A DNA stretch of 64,000 nt from the NCBI GenBank assembly GCA_902775475.1, contig CACYME010000009.1, forward strand, positions 27,365 through 91,364. The letters run 5' to 3'. Position 1 is the stretch's first letter; each line of letters begins with the position of its first letter. Made by a program: the position numbers and the translations under genes. This DNA comes from an uncultured Prevotellaceae bacterium (GTDB lineage Bacteria > Bacteroidota > Bacteroidia > Bacteroidales > Bacteroidaceae). Below the pieces are notes generated by a model. It was not told the origin of the DNA. It worked only from the letters and a program-made list of their open reading frames with translations, and made no database searches. Below are positions 42,308-50,526 of this stretch, one piece after another.

Positions 42308-44752
42308 TCAGAATCGTAGCGTCACGCTGCCCATGAAGGTGCGTCCGGCCATGGGGATGAAGCCAATCTGATAGTAGCGGTTCTCGTTGGGGTGACCGTA
42401 GCCGTCGAGGATGCTGCTGTAGACCCATCCGCTGGTGGCCACGTGGGCATCGAAGACGTTGCCCATGTTCAGGCCGATGATGGCCTCGCGGATGCAGAGC
42501 TTCGGCAGGCTGAGCGTATAGCTCAGGTGCAGGTCGCTGAGGCTGTAGGCCGGCAGCGAACGGTCCTTGTTCTCTGTGTTATCCAGGTACTGACGGCTCA
42601 CATATCCCGTGTGCCAGGTGGCCTTCAGCCCCTTCCAGTGGAAGTCGATGAAGCCATTGAGGATGGCCGATGGCGAGAAGGCCAGCGTGGCATCGTCGTA
42701 GTGGATGGGGCGGAATGAGTCATCCCAGTCCACCGAGGCCATCTCAGTGAAGTCCTTCAGCTTGTTCTGGCTCAGCGCGGCATTGCCCTCCAGGGTGAGC
42801 AGGGGCAGCACGTCCCAGGCAGCCGTCAGCTCCACGCCCATGCGGTAGGAGTCCTTGATGTTGGTGGTCAGCTTCTCGCCAATTTCGCTCTGCTCGCCCG
42901 TCTGCACGAACTGGTCGGAGTAGTCCATATAGTAGAGGTTCACGCCAGCACGCACTTTGCGCGAAGAATAGGTGTAGCCTGCCTCGTAGTCCATCAGGCT
43001 CTCTGCCTTGGGGAAGGGGTACTTGTAGTTGTCGGTAAAGTTGTTGCGCTCAGGCTCACGATGGCTCATGGCCAGCGAGGCGTAGGCATGGTGGGGGCCC
43101 TCGCTCCAGCTGATGCCCAGTTTGGGGTTCAGGAAATTGTAATTCTCGTCAATGTCGAGCCGCTGGTTGGCCCAGAGGCCGTTTTCGCTGTAGAAATTGT
43201 CGTTGATGCCTTCGGTCTGGTAGTTCACGAAGCGGTACTGCATGTCGGCAAACACCTGCCACTGGCTGTTCAGACGAAGGGCAGCCTTCACGTAGGCACT
43301 GGCATCGGTCTTCTCGGCATCAGAATCGTAGTACTTATAGCCCTCGCCGATGAGCGTAGCCAGCTGGGCATTGCTCGCATAGGTGAGGAAGCCGAAGTGG
43401 TCGCCCCAGAAGTGCTGGGCCGAGAGGCCAGCGATGACATCCCAGCGGTCGTCCTTATAATTGACGTGGCCCACCAGTCCGCCCACGTCCTGGCGCAGAC
43501 CCTTGCGGCGCACGAAGTCGCTCTTCTTGATGTCAGGCACGTTCAGGCCAAACTTCTTCAGCTTGTTCTGCGGACGGAACTCCTCATAGTAGCCGTAGCC
43601 GTGGGTGTAGTGCAGCGTGGCGCTGGCCGTCCAGTGTTCGCCCAGCTCGGCAGCCACGTTCAGCAGCGAGTGGTTCTGCCAGAAGTTGTCGGTGGTGCGG
43701 GGCCACAGCGAGCCGTTGCTCATCTGGTAGCCCGCGGTCTGGTAGTTGCCGTTGGCATCCTTCACAAAGAGCCCGTCATCGCCCGTGACGAGCTGCTCGT
43801 AGAGCGAGTTGAAACGCCCCAGTCCCACGTTGTACAGGTCCTCATAGGTCTTGATGCCCGTCTTCGTCTGATAGGCCCACGAGCCGTCGTCGTAGTTGCC
43901 GTCCATGAGCGAGTAGTCGCCGTTGCCGGCGGTGACGGCATTCCAGGCCTGACCCGTCTTCTCGAAGTTGCCGATGTTCTTATAGCTGATGGCCAGGCGG
44001 TCGGTGCTGAAGGTCAGCCCGCCATAGTAGCTGCCCGAGCGTCCATCGGTGCCGTGGATGAAGCCGTCGGTAGTGGTCTGGTGGTAGGCACCATCGAGCA
44101 CCAGGCTGCCCACGCCGGCCTTCATGGCTCCCGTGGAGAAGGCCCCACCAAGGTTGACGGTGTTGTAGGAGCCGTAGCTGACGGAGAGCTCGCCGCCTAG
44201 GCGCTGCATCGGAGCCTTTGTTCCCAAGGCCACCGTGCCGCCGAAGGCACCGTCGCCATTGGTCGAGGTGCCCACGCCGCGCTGCAGCTGCACCGAGCCG
44301 AGCAGCGAGGCGTAGGAGTTCATGTTGGCCCAAAACACGCACTGGTCCTCGGGCGAGTTGAGGGGCACGCCGTCGAGCGTGACGTTGATGCGCGAGTCGC
44401 CGGCACCACGGATGCGCATGTAGGTGGTTCCCGTGCCCAGGCCGTTCTCGCTCCACGACAGCACGCCAGGGGTGCGGGCGAAGAGGAAGGGCAGCTCCTG
44501 ACCCGTGGTGGAGAACTCGGCCAGCTCGGCCCGCTTGATGTTCGCCGTGGCATAGGGGGCGTTCTTCTGGGTTCGAACGCCGCTCACTACCACTTCCTGC
44601 AGCTTTTCCATCCTCAGCGAGTCGGGCAACGGTTCTACACGGTTAGCCTCGGACGAGGTGTTAGGCATCGGTTCAACACGGCTGGTTGCAGCGCTCAGTG
44701 CCTGAACGTTCATCATGGTGGCCGCAGCCACCCATAAGAGAGTTTTTTTCAT
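42308..44752 (-). CDS. TonB-dependent receptor (TPP-riboswitch controlled, probable thiamine uptake)
   Basis: 814 residues: signal peptide (MKKTLLWVAAATMMNVQALS), TonB box region KLQEVVVSGVRTQKNAPYAT, plug domain (YMRIRGAGDSRINVTLDGVP, GVGTSTNGDGAFGGTVALGT) and a beta-barrel ending FMGSVTLRF with terminal Phe. It lacks the SusC N-terminal regulatory domain and has no SusD partner. A complete TPP aptamer lies directly upstream and a PnuC-type transporter directly downstream, so it probably imports thiamine or a derivative across the outer membrane. Confidence 0.93.
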   Translation of the reverse strand: MKKTLLWVAAATMMNVQALSAATSRVEPMPNTSSEANRVEPLPDSLRMEKLQEVVVSGVRTQKNAPYATANIKRAELAEFSTTGQELPFLFARTPGVLSWSENGLGTGTTYMRIRGAGDSRINVTLDGVPLNSPEDQCVFWANMNSYASLLGSVQLQRGVGTSTNGDGAFGGTVALGTKAPMQRLGGELSVSYGSYNTVNLGGAFSTGAMKAGVGSLVLDGAYHQTTTDGFIHGTDGRSGSYYGGLTFSTDRLAISYKNIGNFEKTGQAWNAVTAGNGDYSLMDGNYDDGSWAYQTKTGIKTYEDLYNVGLGRFNSLYEQLVTGDDGLFVKDANGNYQTAGYQMSNGSLWPRTTDNFWQNHSLLNVAAELGEHWTASATLHYTHGYGYYEEFRPQNKLKKFGLNVPDIKKSDFVRRKGLRQDVGGLVGHVNYKDDRWDVIAGLSAQHFWGDHFGFLTYASNAQLATLIGEGYKYYDSDAEKTDASAYVKAALRLNSQWQVFADMQYRFVNYQTEGINDNFYSENGLWANQRLDIDENYNFLNPKLGISWSEGPHHAYASLAMSHREPERNNFTDNYKYPFPKAESLMDYEAGYTYSSRKVRAGVNLYYMDYSDQFVQTGEQSEIGEKLTTNIKDSYRMGVELTAAWDVLPLLTLEGNAALSQNKLKDFTEMASVDWDDSFRPIHYDDATLAFSPSAILNGFIDFHWKGLKATWHTGYVSRQYLDNTENKDRSLPAYSLSDLHLSYTLSLPKLCIREAIIGLNMGNVFDAHVATSGWVYSSILDGYGHPNENRYYQIGFIPMAGRTFMGSVTLRF

Positions 44753-44800
44753 TCCCTTTTATTCATTTAATTACACAAAAAAGGGGGCGCGAATGATGGC

Positions 44801-44881
44801 TATCCATCCCTACGTCGGTATTACCCGCATCAGGTTAGAGGGTATCATCTCAGCCCGCAACATGCAGGCACCCCTTGAATA
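44801..44881 (-). promoter_or_regulatory. TPP riboswitch (THI element)
   Basis: Read on the minus strand: P1 stem TATTCA/TGGATA (44876-44881 with 44801-44806), GGGGTGCC, GGCTGAGATGATACCCTC, AACCTGAT, GGGTAATACC and CGTAGGGA, the complete set of TPP aptamer motifs. It controls the TonB receptor and PnuC-type genes and would shut them off when thiamine pyrophosphate is plentiful. Confidence 0.97.
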
Positions 44882-44888
44882 TCGGGTG

Positions 44889-44919
44889 CAAAGGTACAAA
44901 GAATTGGGCAAACGACAAA
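44889..44919 (-). promoter_or_regulatory. Promoter of the TPP-riboswitch operon
   Basis: TTTG (44916-44919), exactly 19 bp, then TACCTTTG (44889-44896) on the minus strand. A perfect Bacteroidota consensus, placing the start of transcription just before the aptamer. Confidence 0.8.
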
Positions 44920-44970
44920 AAGAATGGCCGTTTTTTTTAACACATGAGTGCCTTCTTGGTTTGGATTGAA

Positions 44971-45018
44971 AATGATTTAGGGGGTGAGTCATTGCCTTAA
45001 CTCACCCCCTAAATCATT
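44971..45018 (-). terminator. Perfect 19-bp palindrome downstream of the M64 peptidase gene
   Basis: AATGATTTAGGGGGTGAGT (44971-44989) pairs perfectly with its complement (45000-45018) around a 10-base loop, 23 bp beyond the peptidase stop codon. No T-run follows on the minus strand, so it may act as a 3'-end stabiliser or a factor-assisted terminator of the bcp operon. Confidence 0.6.
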
Positions 45019-45041
45019 GAGGTCTGCCGCCCAAAAGAGGC

Positions 45042-46379
45042 TCAGCGACTGGTGTAGAAGTCGGTGATGCGGCGGATGGCACGGGCGCAGACTGGGCAGA
45101 AGTCCTCTACCTCATTGATTTTCATGCGACACTCCTGGGCAGGCCTGTAGACGCCCTTCGACTGGTAGCCACCGCCCTCGAAGACACCCACGCGCTGGGT
45201 GGCCGCATTCAGCTGCTGACGCTCCTGCTCGGTGCGGATGTTGCGGAAGTGGGGCACGTCCTTCCTCGGCGGCGTGGGCACGGACGTTCCCTTGGGCACC
45301 ATGTCGGCCCACTTCGAGTTGAAGTCTACGAGCGTGGTCAGGTTGGGCTCCCACGGCTCGGTGTCGGCGGGATACATCGTCTCAAACTGGTCGTCGTAGA
45401 AGTACTCGTCGCCCAGTCCGGCGTAGGCATGGCCAAACTCGTGGACGAGCACCTGGTTGAAGGTGGGATGGTCGGTGGTGGAGACGGTGAGCTGGTTGTA
45501 GATGCCGCCACCGCCGTAGGTGGGACTGTTGACGAGGACGATGATGTGCTCGAAGGGCACGCCCGACAGCAGGTCGTAGAGCCGGTGGATGTCCTGCGTC
45601 ATCAGGTAGCGCTCGGTGTAGAACGTGTCGTAGTGGGTGCCCACGGTGGTGCGGCCCCATCGCCCCTCGTGGGGTATCGACGGCCCGGCATCGAGCGACT
45701 CTGCCGCCACGGCCACCACGTTGAAGCGGTTCTTCAGCGTGGTGAACGGCTCGTGGGCAAAAAGGGCATCGACCACACGCTGGCAATCAGCGTAGAACTT
45801 GCCCATCTGCTCGCGGGTGTAGCCCTCGGCCACAATGGCCAGGTCGATGCACTGCGTGACGTCGAGCTCGGCACCAGCACCCTTCCACACATAGTGAAAG
45901 GGGATGCCGTTGGGGCCGATGGGTCGGATGAGGATGTCCTGCGGGTCGACGGTGTGCGTGAGCTGGCCCACCACGTGGTTGTGGAAGTCGGTGAGCGTCA
46001 CGCTGACGTCGACCTTCCGCCGCGGCATGGGCACGTTGTAGCTCGTCTGGAAAGCCTTCTTCACCTTCGTGGCCTCCTCCTCGGCCTGCCACTCCTGGAA
46101 GAGGGTGCTGAAGGTGTGGACGAAGAGTAGCTGCCCGGTGTCGTGGTCGCGCAGGCTAATCTGGCCGTTGCCGCGCAGGGGCACCTCCGTCAGACGGGCA
46201 CGCCGTCCGGCCCACTGCGGAGTGACATAGGCCTGCTCGAAGTAGATGTTCTGCTCGGTGTTGCTGCCTGCGAAGATGTAGTCGAGGCGCAACGTCCGGC
46301 CGTCGAAATGGTCGTCGAAGCGCTGTGCAGCCACGCTGAGCGTGCCGCACAGCAGGAGGGCGGTCAGCAGGCGTCTCAT
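45042..46379 (-). CDS. Exported M64-family metallopeptidase (IgA peptidase M64-like)
   Basis: 445 residues from ATG 46379, chosen because it gives the signal peptide MRRLLTALLLCGTLSVAAQ and a 4-bp ATGA overlap with the upstream gene. The N-terminal all-beta domain (FDDHFDGRTLRLDYIFAGSN) precedes the M64 domain, whose zinc motif is HEFGHAYAGLGDEYF near residue 313 (HExxH plus downstream Asp-Glu). IDLAIVAEGYTREQM and VLVNSPTYGGGGIYN are family blocks. The family is named after an IgA protease of Clostridium ramosum, but Bacteroidota members have unproven substrates. It is the last gene of the four-gene bcp operon. Confidence 0.9.
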   Translation of the reverse strand: MRRLLTALLLCGTLSVAAQRFDDHFDGRTLRLDYIFAGSNTEQNIYFEQAYVTPQWAGRRARLTEVPLRGNGQISLRDHDTGQLLFVHTFSTLFQEWQAEEEATKVKKAFQTSYNVPMPRRKVDVSVTLTDFHNHVVGQLTHTVDPQDILIRPIGPNGIPFHYVWKGAGAELDVTQCIDLAIVAEGYTREQMGKFYADCQRVVDALFAHEPFTTLKNRFNVVAVAAESLDAGPSIPHEGRWGRTTVGTHYDTFYTERYLMTQDIHRLYDLLSGVPFEHIIVLVNSPTYGGGGIYNQLTVSTTDHPTFNQVLVHEFGHAYAGLGDEYFYDDQFETMYPADTEPWEPNLTTLVDFNSKWADMVPKGTSVPTPPRKDVPHFRNIRTEQERQQLNAATQRVGVFEGGGYQSKGVYRPAQECRMKINEVEDFCPVCARAIRRITDFYTSR

Positions 46380-48439
46380 GGGCGGTGATACTGTCTGAAG
46401 ACCCTGTACTCGTCGCATCGCTTCACATAGTCGCTGGGGCCGTTGGGGTTCTGCTGCTCAAAGTCGTAGAGGGCAGCATAGTTCTTGTACTGCTGCGTGA
46501 AGGGCTGCGGGTCGCGCTCGAAGTCGGTGGTGCTGAGGTTCCATTCGCCCTTGAACCAGCAGTCGTCGTTCAGGTAGTAGTAGGCCAGGGCGAAGAGGGC
46601 ACGCTCCTTGAGCAGCAGGTCGTCGCCCCTGCTGACCTCGCGCAGCAAGCCAACGGCCTTGGCACCCAGGTTGACCTCGTTCTGGCGCACCTCGTCGTTG
46701 ACGCTCTTGCCGTCGCGCATCAGGAACCAGCAGTCGCCGGTGAAGTGGGCCTGGGCATAGCGCACGGCCAGCTCGTAGCACTGCTGCTGGCGCTCCTTGC
46801 CCTTCAGACGGCTCAGGCGGTCCTCCATCTTCTGCATCTCGCGGGCAAACTCCACCTTCGGGTTCTCGCGCAGCGTGGGGGCCTCGCCGTAGGCCTGGGC
46901 GTCGGTGAGCCACTGGCGCTTAATCCACGGCTCCACCGTGAAGTTGCGGTAGGCGGCGTAGGGGGCGTAGCCCTTCTGCTGATAGAAGGACAGCGGCACG
47001 CGCTCGAGCCACTTGAGGGCCTCCTTCCACTGGCAGAGGCGCAGGTACTTCGTGCCGATGAGGTCGTTCAGGTCATCTTCCTTCAGGCTGATCATCCCGC
47101 GCAGCATGTCGTCAACCTGCGTGGGGGCGGGCTTCTTCACGTAGTCGGCATAGCTGAGCAGGTCTTCCACGGGCATGACGTCGAGCTGGCCGTCATACTC
47201 GCTGGCATGAACGGCGTTGAGCAGCGCCAGCGAGGTGCTCTTGCGCCCGGCCTCTTCATAGCGCGGTGCCAGTGCCTGGTGGGTGATGCGGTCGAGGGCG
47301 CAGGCGTAGTGACTGTAGGGGTTGCCCTCGGTGTTCATCGACGTCATCCACTCCAGCTCGCCGGCCACGAAGCTGTCATACTGCTTGTCGACGGGCAGCT
47401 GCATGGCGCTGATGTAGAACTGCAGCAGACGGGCATTGTTCATGATGGTCGGGTTCTCGTCGGTCATGGACGCAGCCTGGCGGATGTCGGCGAGGGCCTG
47501 CTGGCGGTTGCCATACATGAACTCCAGCCAGGCCCTGGCACTCAGCCACAGGGCGGGATGCTGCGTCTTGCCCTCCGTGGCGGCCTTGCCGGCAAGGACT
47601 ATCATCTGCTCGGCCTCGTGGCGCTGGATGTCGCGCACGAAGAGCTTGCCCTGAAGACCGCCGGAGAACGGGCTGTCCACGTCGGTGGCCTCCTGGGCGT
47701 TGTTCACGAAGTCCTGCAGCAGGAAAGGCAGCACGGCCGACTGCGGGTTGCGCTGGTACTCCTGGCTGATGGCCTGGTAGGAGCGCTTCTTGTAGTACTG
47801 CGTCATCAGGCTGCGCCAGTCGCCCTGCTCGGCAAATATCTGTCCGGCACGGTCGCCACGACCGGTCTTCATCAGCGCTCCGGCGTAGATGTTCTGCATC
47901 ATGTCCTTGTAGACGGTCTCAATATACTTCGAGGCCGTCTGCTCCCAGAAGGTGATGTTCTCGCCGTGGCGCCCCATCAGCATGTTGCAGCGCATGAAGA
48001 GCAGGGCATGCTGCGAGCGCAGCTTCGTGGAGAGCTTGCCCTGAGCATAGGTGCGCACCTGCTGCAGCAGCATGTCGCGCAGCGCCAGCTCGTTCTTCGT
48101 GGGATAGTCCCAGGAGTACTGCTCGCGCTCCTTGATGCGGACGCACTGCAGGTAGCGCCCCAGCTGCTCGGCATAGGTGGCCATCAGCTCGTCGCCCTTC
48201 TTGCGGGCCTGGGCGGCCACGTCGTCGGCATCGAAGCTGAAGTACTGGTCCTCGGGAATGCCCAGATAGGCTTTCCAGTTGTTGACGGAGATGTCGTCGA
48301 CGCGACGGTGGAACTCCTCCTGGTCGCAGACCCTGAACAGGTAGTAGTTGTGGGTCTCTATCCACAGACAGGCACTCGCCGGGGCCACAGCCGCCAGCGC
48401 GAGCGCACTAATGATGATAAATCGCTTTGTATGTATCAT
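46376..48439 (-). CDS. Exported TPR-like protein of unknown function
   Basis: 687 residues from ATG 48439 (MIHTKRFIIISALALAAVAP then ASA), which gives a clean signal peptide; ATG 48466 is an alternative. The mature protein is almost entirely helical with repeating Trp/Tyr/Ala patterns (LWLSARAWLEFMYGNRQQAL, YLRLCQWKEALKWLERVPLS), typical of tetratricopeptide-like solenoids, and has no catalytic motif I recognise. It overlaps the lipoprotein gene upstream by about 32 bp and the M64 peptidase gene downstream by 4 bp, so the three are tightly coupled and probably act together at the cell envelope. Confidence 0.75.
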   Translation of the reverse strand: MIHTKRFIIISALALAAVAPASACLWIETHNYYLFRVCDQEEFHRRVDDISVNNWKAYLGIPEDQYFSFDADDVAAQARKKGDELMATYAEQLGRYLQCVRIKEREQYSWDYPTKNELALRDMLLQQVRTYAQGKLSTKLRSQHALLFMRCNMLMGRHGENITFWEQTASKYIETVYKDMMQNIYAGALMKTGRGDRAGQIFAEQGDWRSLMTQYYKKRSYQAISQEYQRNPQSAVLPFLLQDFVNNAQEATDVDSPFSGGLQGKLFVRDIQRHEAEQMIVLAGKAATEGKTQHPALWLSARAWLEFMYGNRQQALADIRQAASMTDENPTIMNNARLLQFYISAMQLPVDKQYDSFVAGELEWMTSMNTEGNPYSHYACALDRITHQALAPRYEEAGRKSTSLALLNAVHASEYDGQLDVMPVEDLLSYADYVKKPAPTQVDDMLRGMISLKEDDLNDLIGTKYLRLCQWKEALKWLERVPLSFYQQKGYAPYAAYRNFTVEPWIKRQWLTDAQAYGEAPTLRENPKVEFAREMQKMEDRLSRLKGKERQQQCYELAVRYAQAHFTGDCWFLMRDGKSVNDEVRQNEVNLGAKAVGLLREVSRGDDLLLKERALFALAYYYLNDDCWFKGEWNLSTTDFERDPQPFTQQYKNYAALYDFEQQNPNGPSDYVKRCDEYRVFRQYHRP

Positions 48440-49292
48440 TGCTATAACGGTTAATATTTTCCTCATCAAGATTATAGACGACGATGCTGCGGCTCAGCGC
48501 CGGCCGCTTCTGCTCCACCATGCGCTTCACGGCCAGAATCTCGCTGGCCTCCACGGTGTGCTCGATGCGCACGCCCTGCACCTGCCGCTGCCAGCGATAG
48601 ACGGGATAGGCTGCGGCCAAGGGCAGGGCATAGCTAGGGAGGCGGCTGACGTAGGGCACCACGTCGCGCTGGTCGAGAACGGGGTTGCGCTCCTCGAAGC
48701 GTCGGGGGTCGCCGGTGTTGTAGAGCATCAGCACGCCATAGTCGGCAGGCGGCACGGGCATCGACAGCTGGTGCAGGCGGATGGTGGTGCTCAGGCGCAG
48801 CCCGTGGATAGCAGCCTCGCGGCGCACCTCCTCTAAAAAGTCGTAGTAGGTCTTACGGCTGCGGGCGGTGTAGTCGCAGTCAATCTGCAGCTCGCTGACG
48901 CCGCCGATGTCGTGCGTCGCGTTCATCTGCACCACCCTGCTGACCAGCTGCCGGGCCAGCCCCTCGTGGGCCTGGTGCATGCAGTCCTCGGTGATGTAGA
49001 CCGTGGGCACCAGGGCCACACTGGCAGGCAGCGTGTCGCTGAAGGCGATGGTGGCATTGGGGCGCGGCAAGGCCGTGGCCTCGTCCATCACCACGTCGAA
49101 GTAGCGGCAGTAGACCTTATCTATATCGTACTGCTGCAAGAAGGCACGTTCCACAGAATCCAGAAGCAGCTCCGTGCGCCAGAAGTACACAGAATTTCCC
49201 TGCTCCATGTCCTTCAGCTCGCGGCCACATCCCGTCATCAGCAGCGCCGCCAGCATCACCGTGAAAAAACGTAGTTTCAATGTCTCTCTCAA
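48408..49292 (-). CDS. Conserved lipoprotein of unknown function
   Basis: 294 residues. The signal peptide ends in the lipobox MTGC (lipidated Cys22). The mature part has alternating beta/alpha segments (VALVPTVYITEDCM, ELQIDCDYTARSRKTYYDFL, IHGLRLSTTIRLHQL, YGVLMLYNTGD) that suggest a TIM-barrel-like fold related to lipoproteins seen in Bacteroidales, but I cannot name the family. It overlaps the TPR-like gene and starts 10 bp after bcp, in the same operon. Confidence 0.75.
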   Translation of the reverse strand: MRETLKLRFFTVMLAALLMTGCGRELKDMEQGNSVYFWRTELLLDSVERAFLQQYDIDKVYCRYFDVVMDEATALPRPNATIAFSDTLPASVALVPTVYITEDCMHQAHEGLARQLVSRVVQMNATHDIGGVSELQIDCDYTARSRKTYYDFLEEVRREAAIHGLRLSTTIRLHQLSMPVPPADYGVLMLYNTGDPRRFEERNPVLDQRDVVPYVSRLPSYALPLAAAYPVYRWQRQVQGVRIEHTVEASEILAVKRMVEQKRPALSRSIVVYNLDEENINRYSNDTYKAIYHH

Positions 49293-49302
49293 CTCCTAAT
49301 TC

Positions 49303-49758
49303 CTAACTCCCAAGTATCTGTGCGGCATGCTCCTTGGTCTTCACCTGCTTGCCGGCAAAGACCTGCTCGATGATGCCCTCCTCGTTGATGACGAAGGTGG
49401 TGCGGATGGTGCCCATCACCTTCTTGCCATACATAGTCTTCTCGCCCCAGGCGCCCATCTGCTCCAGCAGCGCGTGGTCCACGTCGGCAATCAGCGGGAA
49501 GGGCAGCTCGTTCTTCTCCTTGAACTTCTGGTGCGAGGCTGCCGAGTCCTTGCTCACGCCCACCACGCTGTAGCCCTGCGCCTGCAGCTCCTCGTAGTGG
49601 TCGCGCAGGCTGCAAGCCTCGGCGGTGCAGCCGCTGGTATTGTCCTTCGGGTAGAAGTAGAGCACCAGCTTCCGGCCCCTGTAGTCACTCAGCCGTATGT
49701 CGCGGCCATTCTCGTCTTTGCCCAGCACTTCGGGCGCTTTGTCTCCAATATTCATCAT
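49303..49758 (-). CDS. bcp: Thioredoxin-dependent thiol peroxidase (peroxiredoxin Q/BCP)
   Basis: 151 residues (150 from a second ATG at 49755). YFYPKDNTSGCTAEACSLRD holds the peroxidatic Cys44 and the resolving Cys49 typical of the atypical 2-Cys BCP type. It reduces hydrogen and organic peroxides in the cytoplasm. It is the first gene of an operon that continues with a lipoprotein, a TPR-like protein and an M64 peptidase; the housekeeping peroxidase may simply share the promoter. Confidence 0.97.
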   Translation of the reverse strand: MMNIGDKAPEVLGKDENGRDIRLSDYRGRKLVLYFYPKDNTSGCTAEACSLRDHYEELQAQGYSVVGVSKDSAASHQKFKEKNELPFPLIADVDHALLEQMGAWGEKTMYGKKVMGTIRTTFVINEEGIIEQVFAGKQVKTKEHAAQILGS

Positions 49759-49787
49759 ATCTCTTCGCGTTTTATCGTAATTTTCGG

Positions 49788-49818
49788 CAAAGTTACGAAA
49801 AAACGAGTGAAATGCAAA
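49788..49818 (-). promoter_or_regulatory. Promoter of the bcp operon
   Basis: TTTG (49815-49818), exactly 19 bp, then TAACTTTG (49788-49795) on the minus strand, 30 bp upstream of bcp. Confidence 0.75.
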
Positions 49819-49964
49819 AGGAAAACCTGTTTTTCTTCATTTCTAAGTGCCTGGCCTCGAAACTAATTTCGCTTGGCTCGTTTTTTCGTGAAAAACGACG
49901 CAACAGTAAAGATTCGACGAGCGGTTGCAATTTCTTAACAAAGCTGAAAGAACCCTAAAAGCAA

Positions 49965-50400
49965 TGTTCAAAATCACCACAACAAAAAGTTCATCCAGAA
50001 GAGTTGTTCTGGCTCGAAAAAACGCCCTTTTTCGACCCTTTGGAAGCCGATTCGCCACTTTGGCATGGAAAAAGCAGGTCATTTTTTGCACACAAGCCCC
50101 CATTCTGTGCAAATTTTCGGCCATTTTTTGCCAAATTTTTGCCTTGACTCCCCCTTCTGTAAGCACACCAAATTTTCAAAAGTCAACGCCAAATTTTCAA
50201 AAGGCGTTGACTTTTTTCAGCCTTCCGCCGTTTCTTTTTCGACAAAACGAGCATAAACATCTAAAATACAACCACTTAGCAAACCCTCTCAAAATTCGCT
50301 TTTTTCCAGCCAAAAAGTTTCTCGCGCAGAATTTTCAAAATTTGGAGGGGTTCAAATGTTCATTTTCGGAACAGGCGTTAACAAATATTCAGAAACAACC
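49965..50400 (+). repeat. Dispersed intergenic element, copy C
   Basis: Well-preserved copy. Blocks: GTTCATCCAGAAGAGTTG, GGCTCGAAAAAACGCCC; TTGCAC/GTGCAA; CTGTAAGCACACC; hairpin AAAAGTCAACGCC/GGCGTTGACTTTT near 50176-50216 whose loop is AAATTTTCAAAA, the reverse complement of the loop in copies A and B; TTAGCAAACCCTCTC; GCGCAGAATTTTCAAAATTT; ATGTTCATTTTCGGAACA. It lies between the divergent bcp and mcrB promoters, at the left border of the low-GC island. Confidence 0.85.
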
Positions 50401-50477
50401 TTGGTGATTGCATATCCAAAGACCACGCGATTCGGCATTCTCTATCCAAACTCCAGCATACAAAAAACGTGTAACTC

Positions 50478-50508
50478 TTGGTTGATTAAACGGAATTTTA
50501 TATCTTTG
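50478..50508 (+). promoter_or_regulatory. Promoter of mcrBC
   Basis: TTG (50478-50480), 20 bp, then TATCTTTG (50501-50508), 18 bp upstream of the mcrB start codon. Confidence 0.65.
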
Positions 50509-50526
50509 CAGCAAACTTACAATATA

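Noticed and set aside
10498-50216. Repeated CAAATTTTCAAAAGTCAACG units as a possible CRISPR array
   Set aside because: The units occur once or twice per locus at five separate places, without regular spacers or cas genes.
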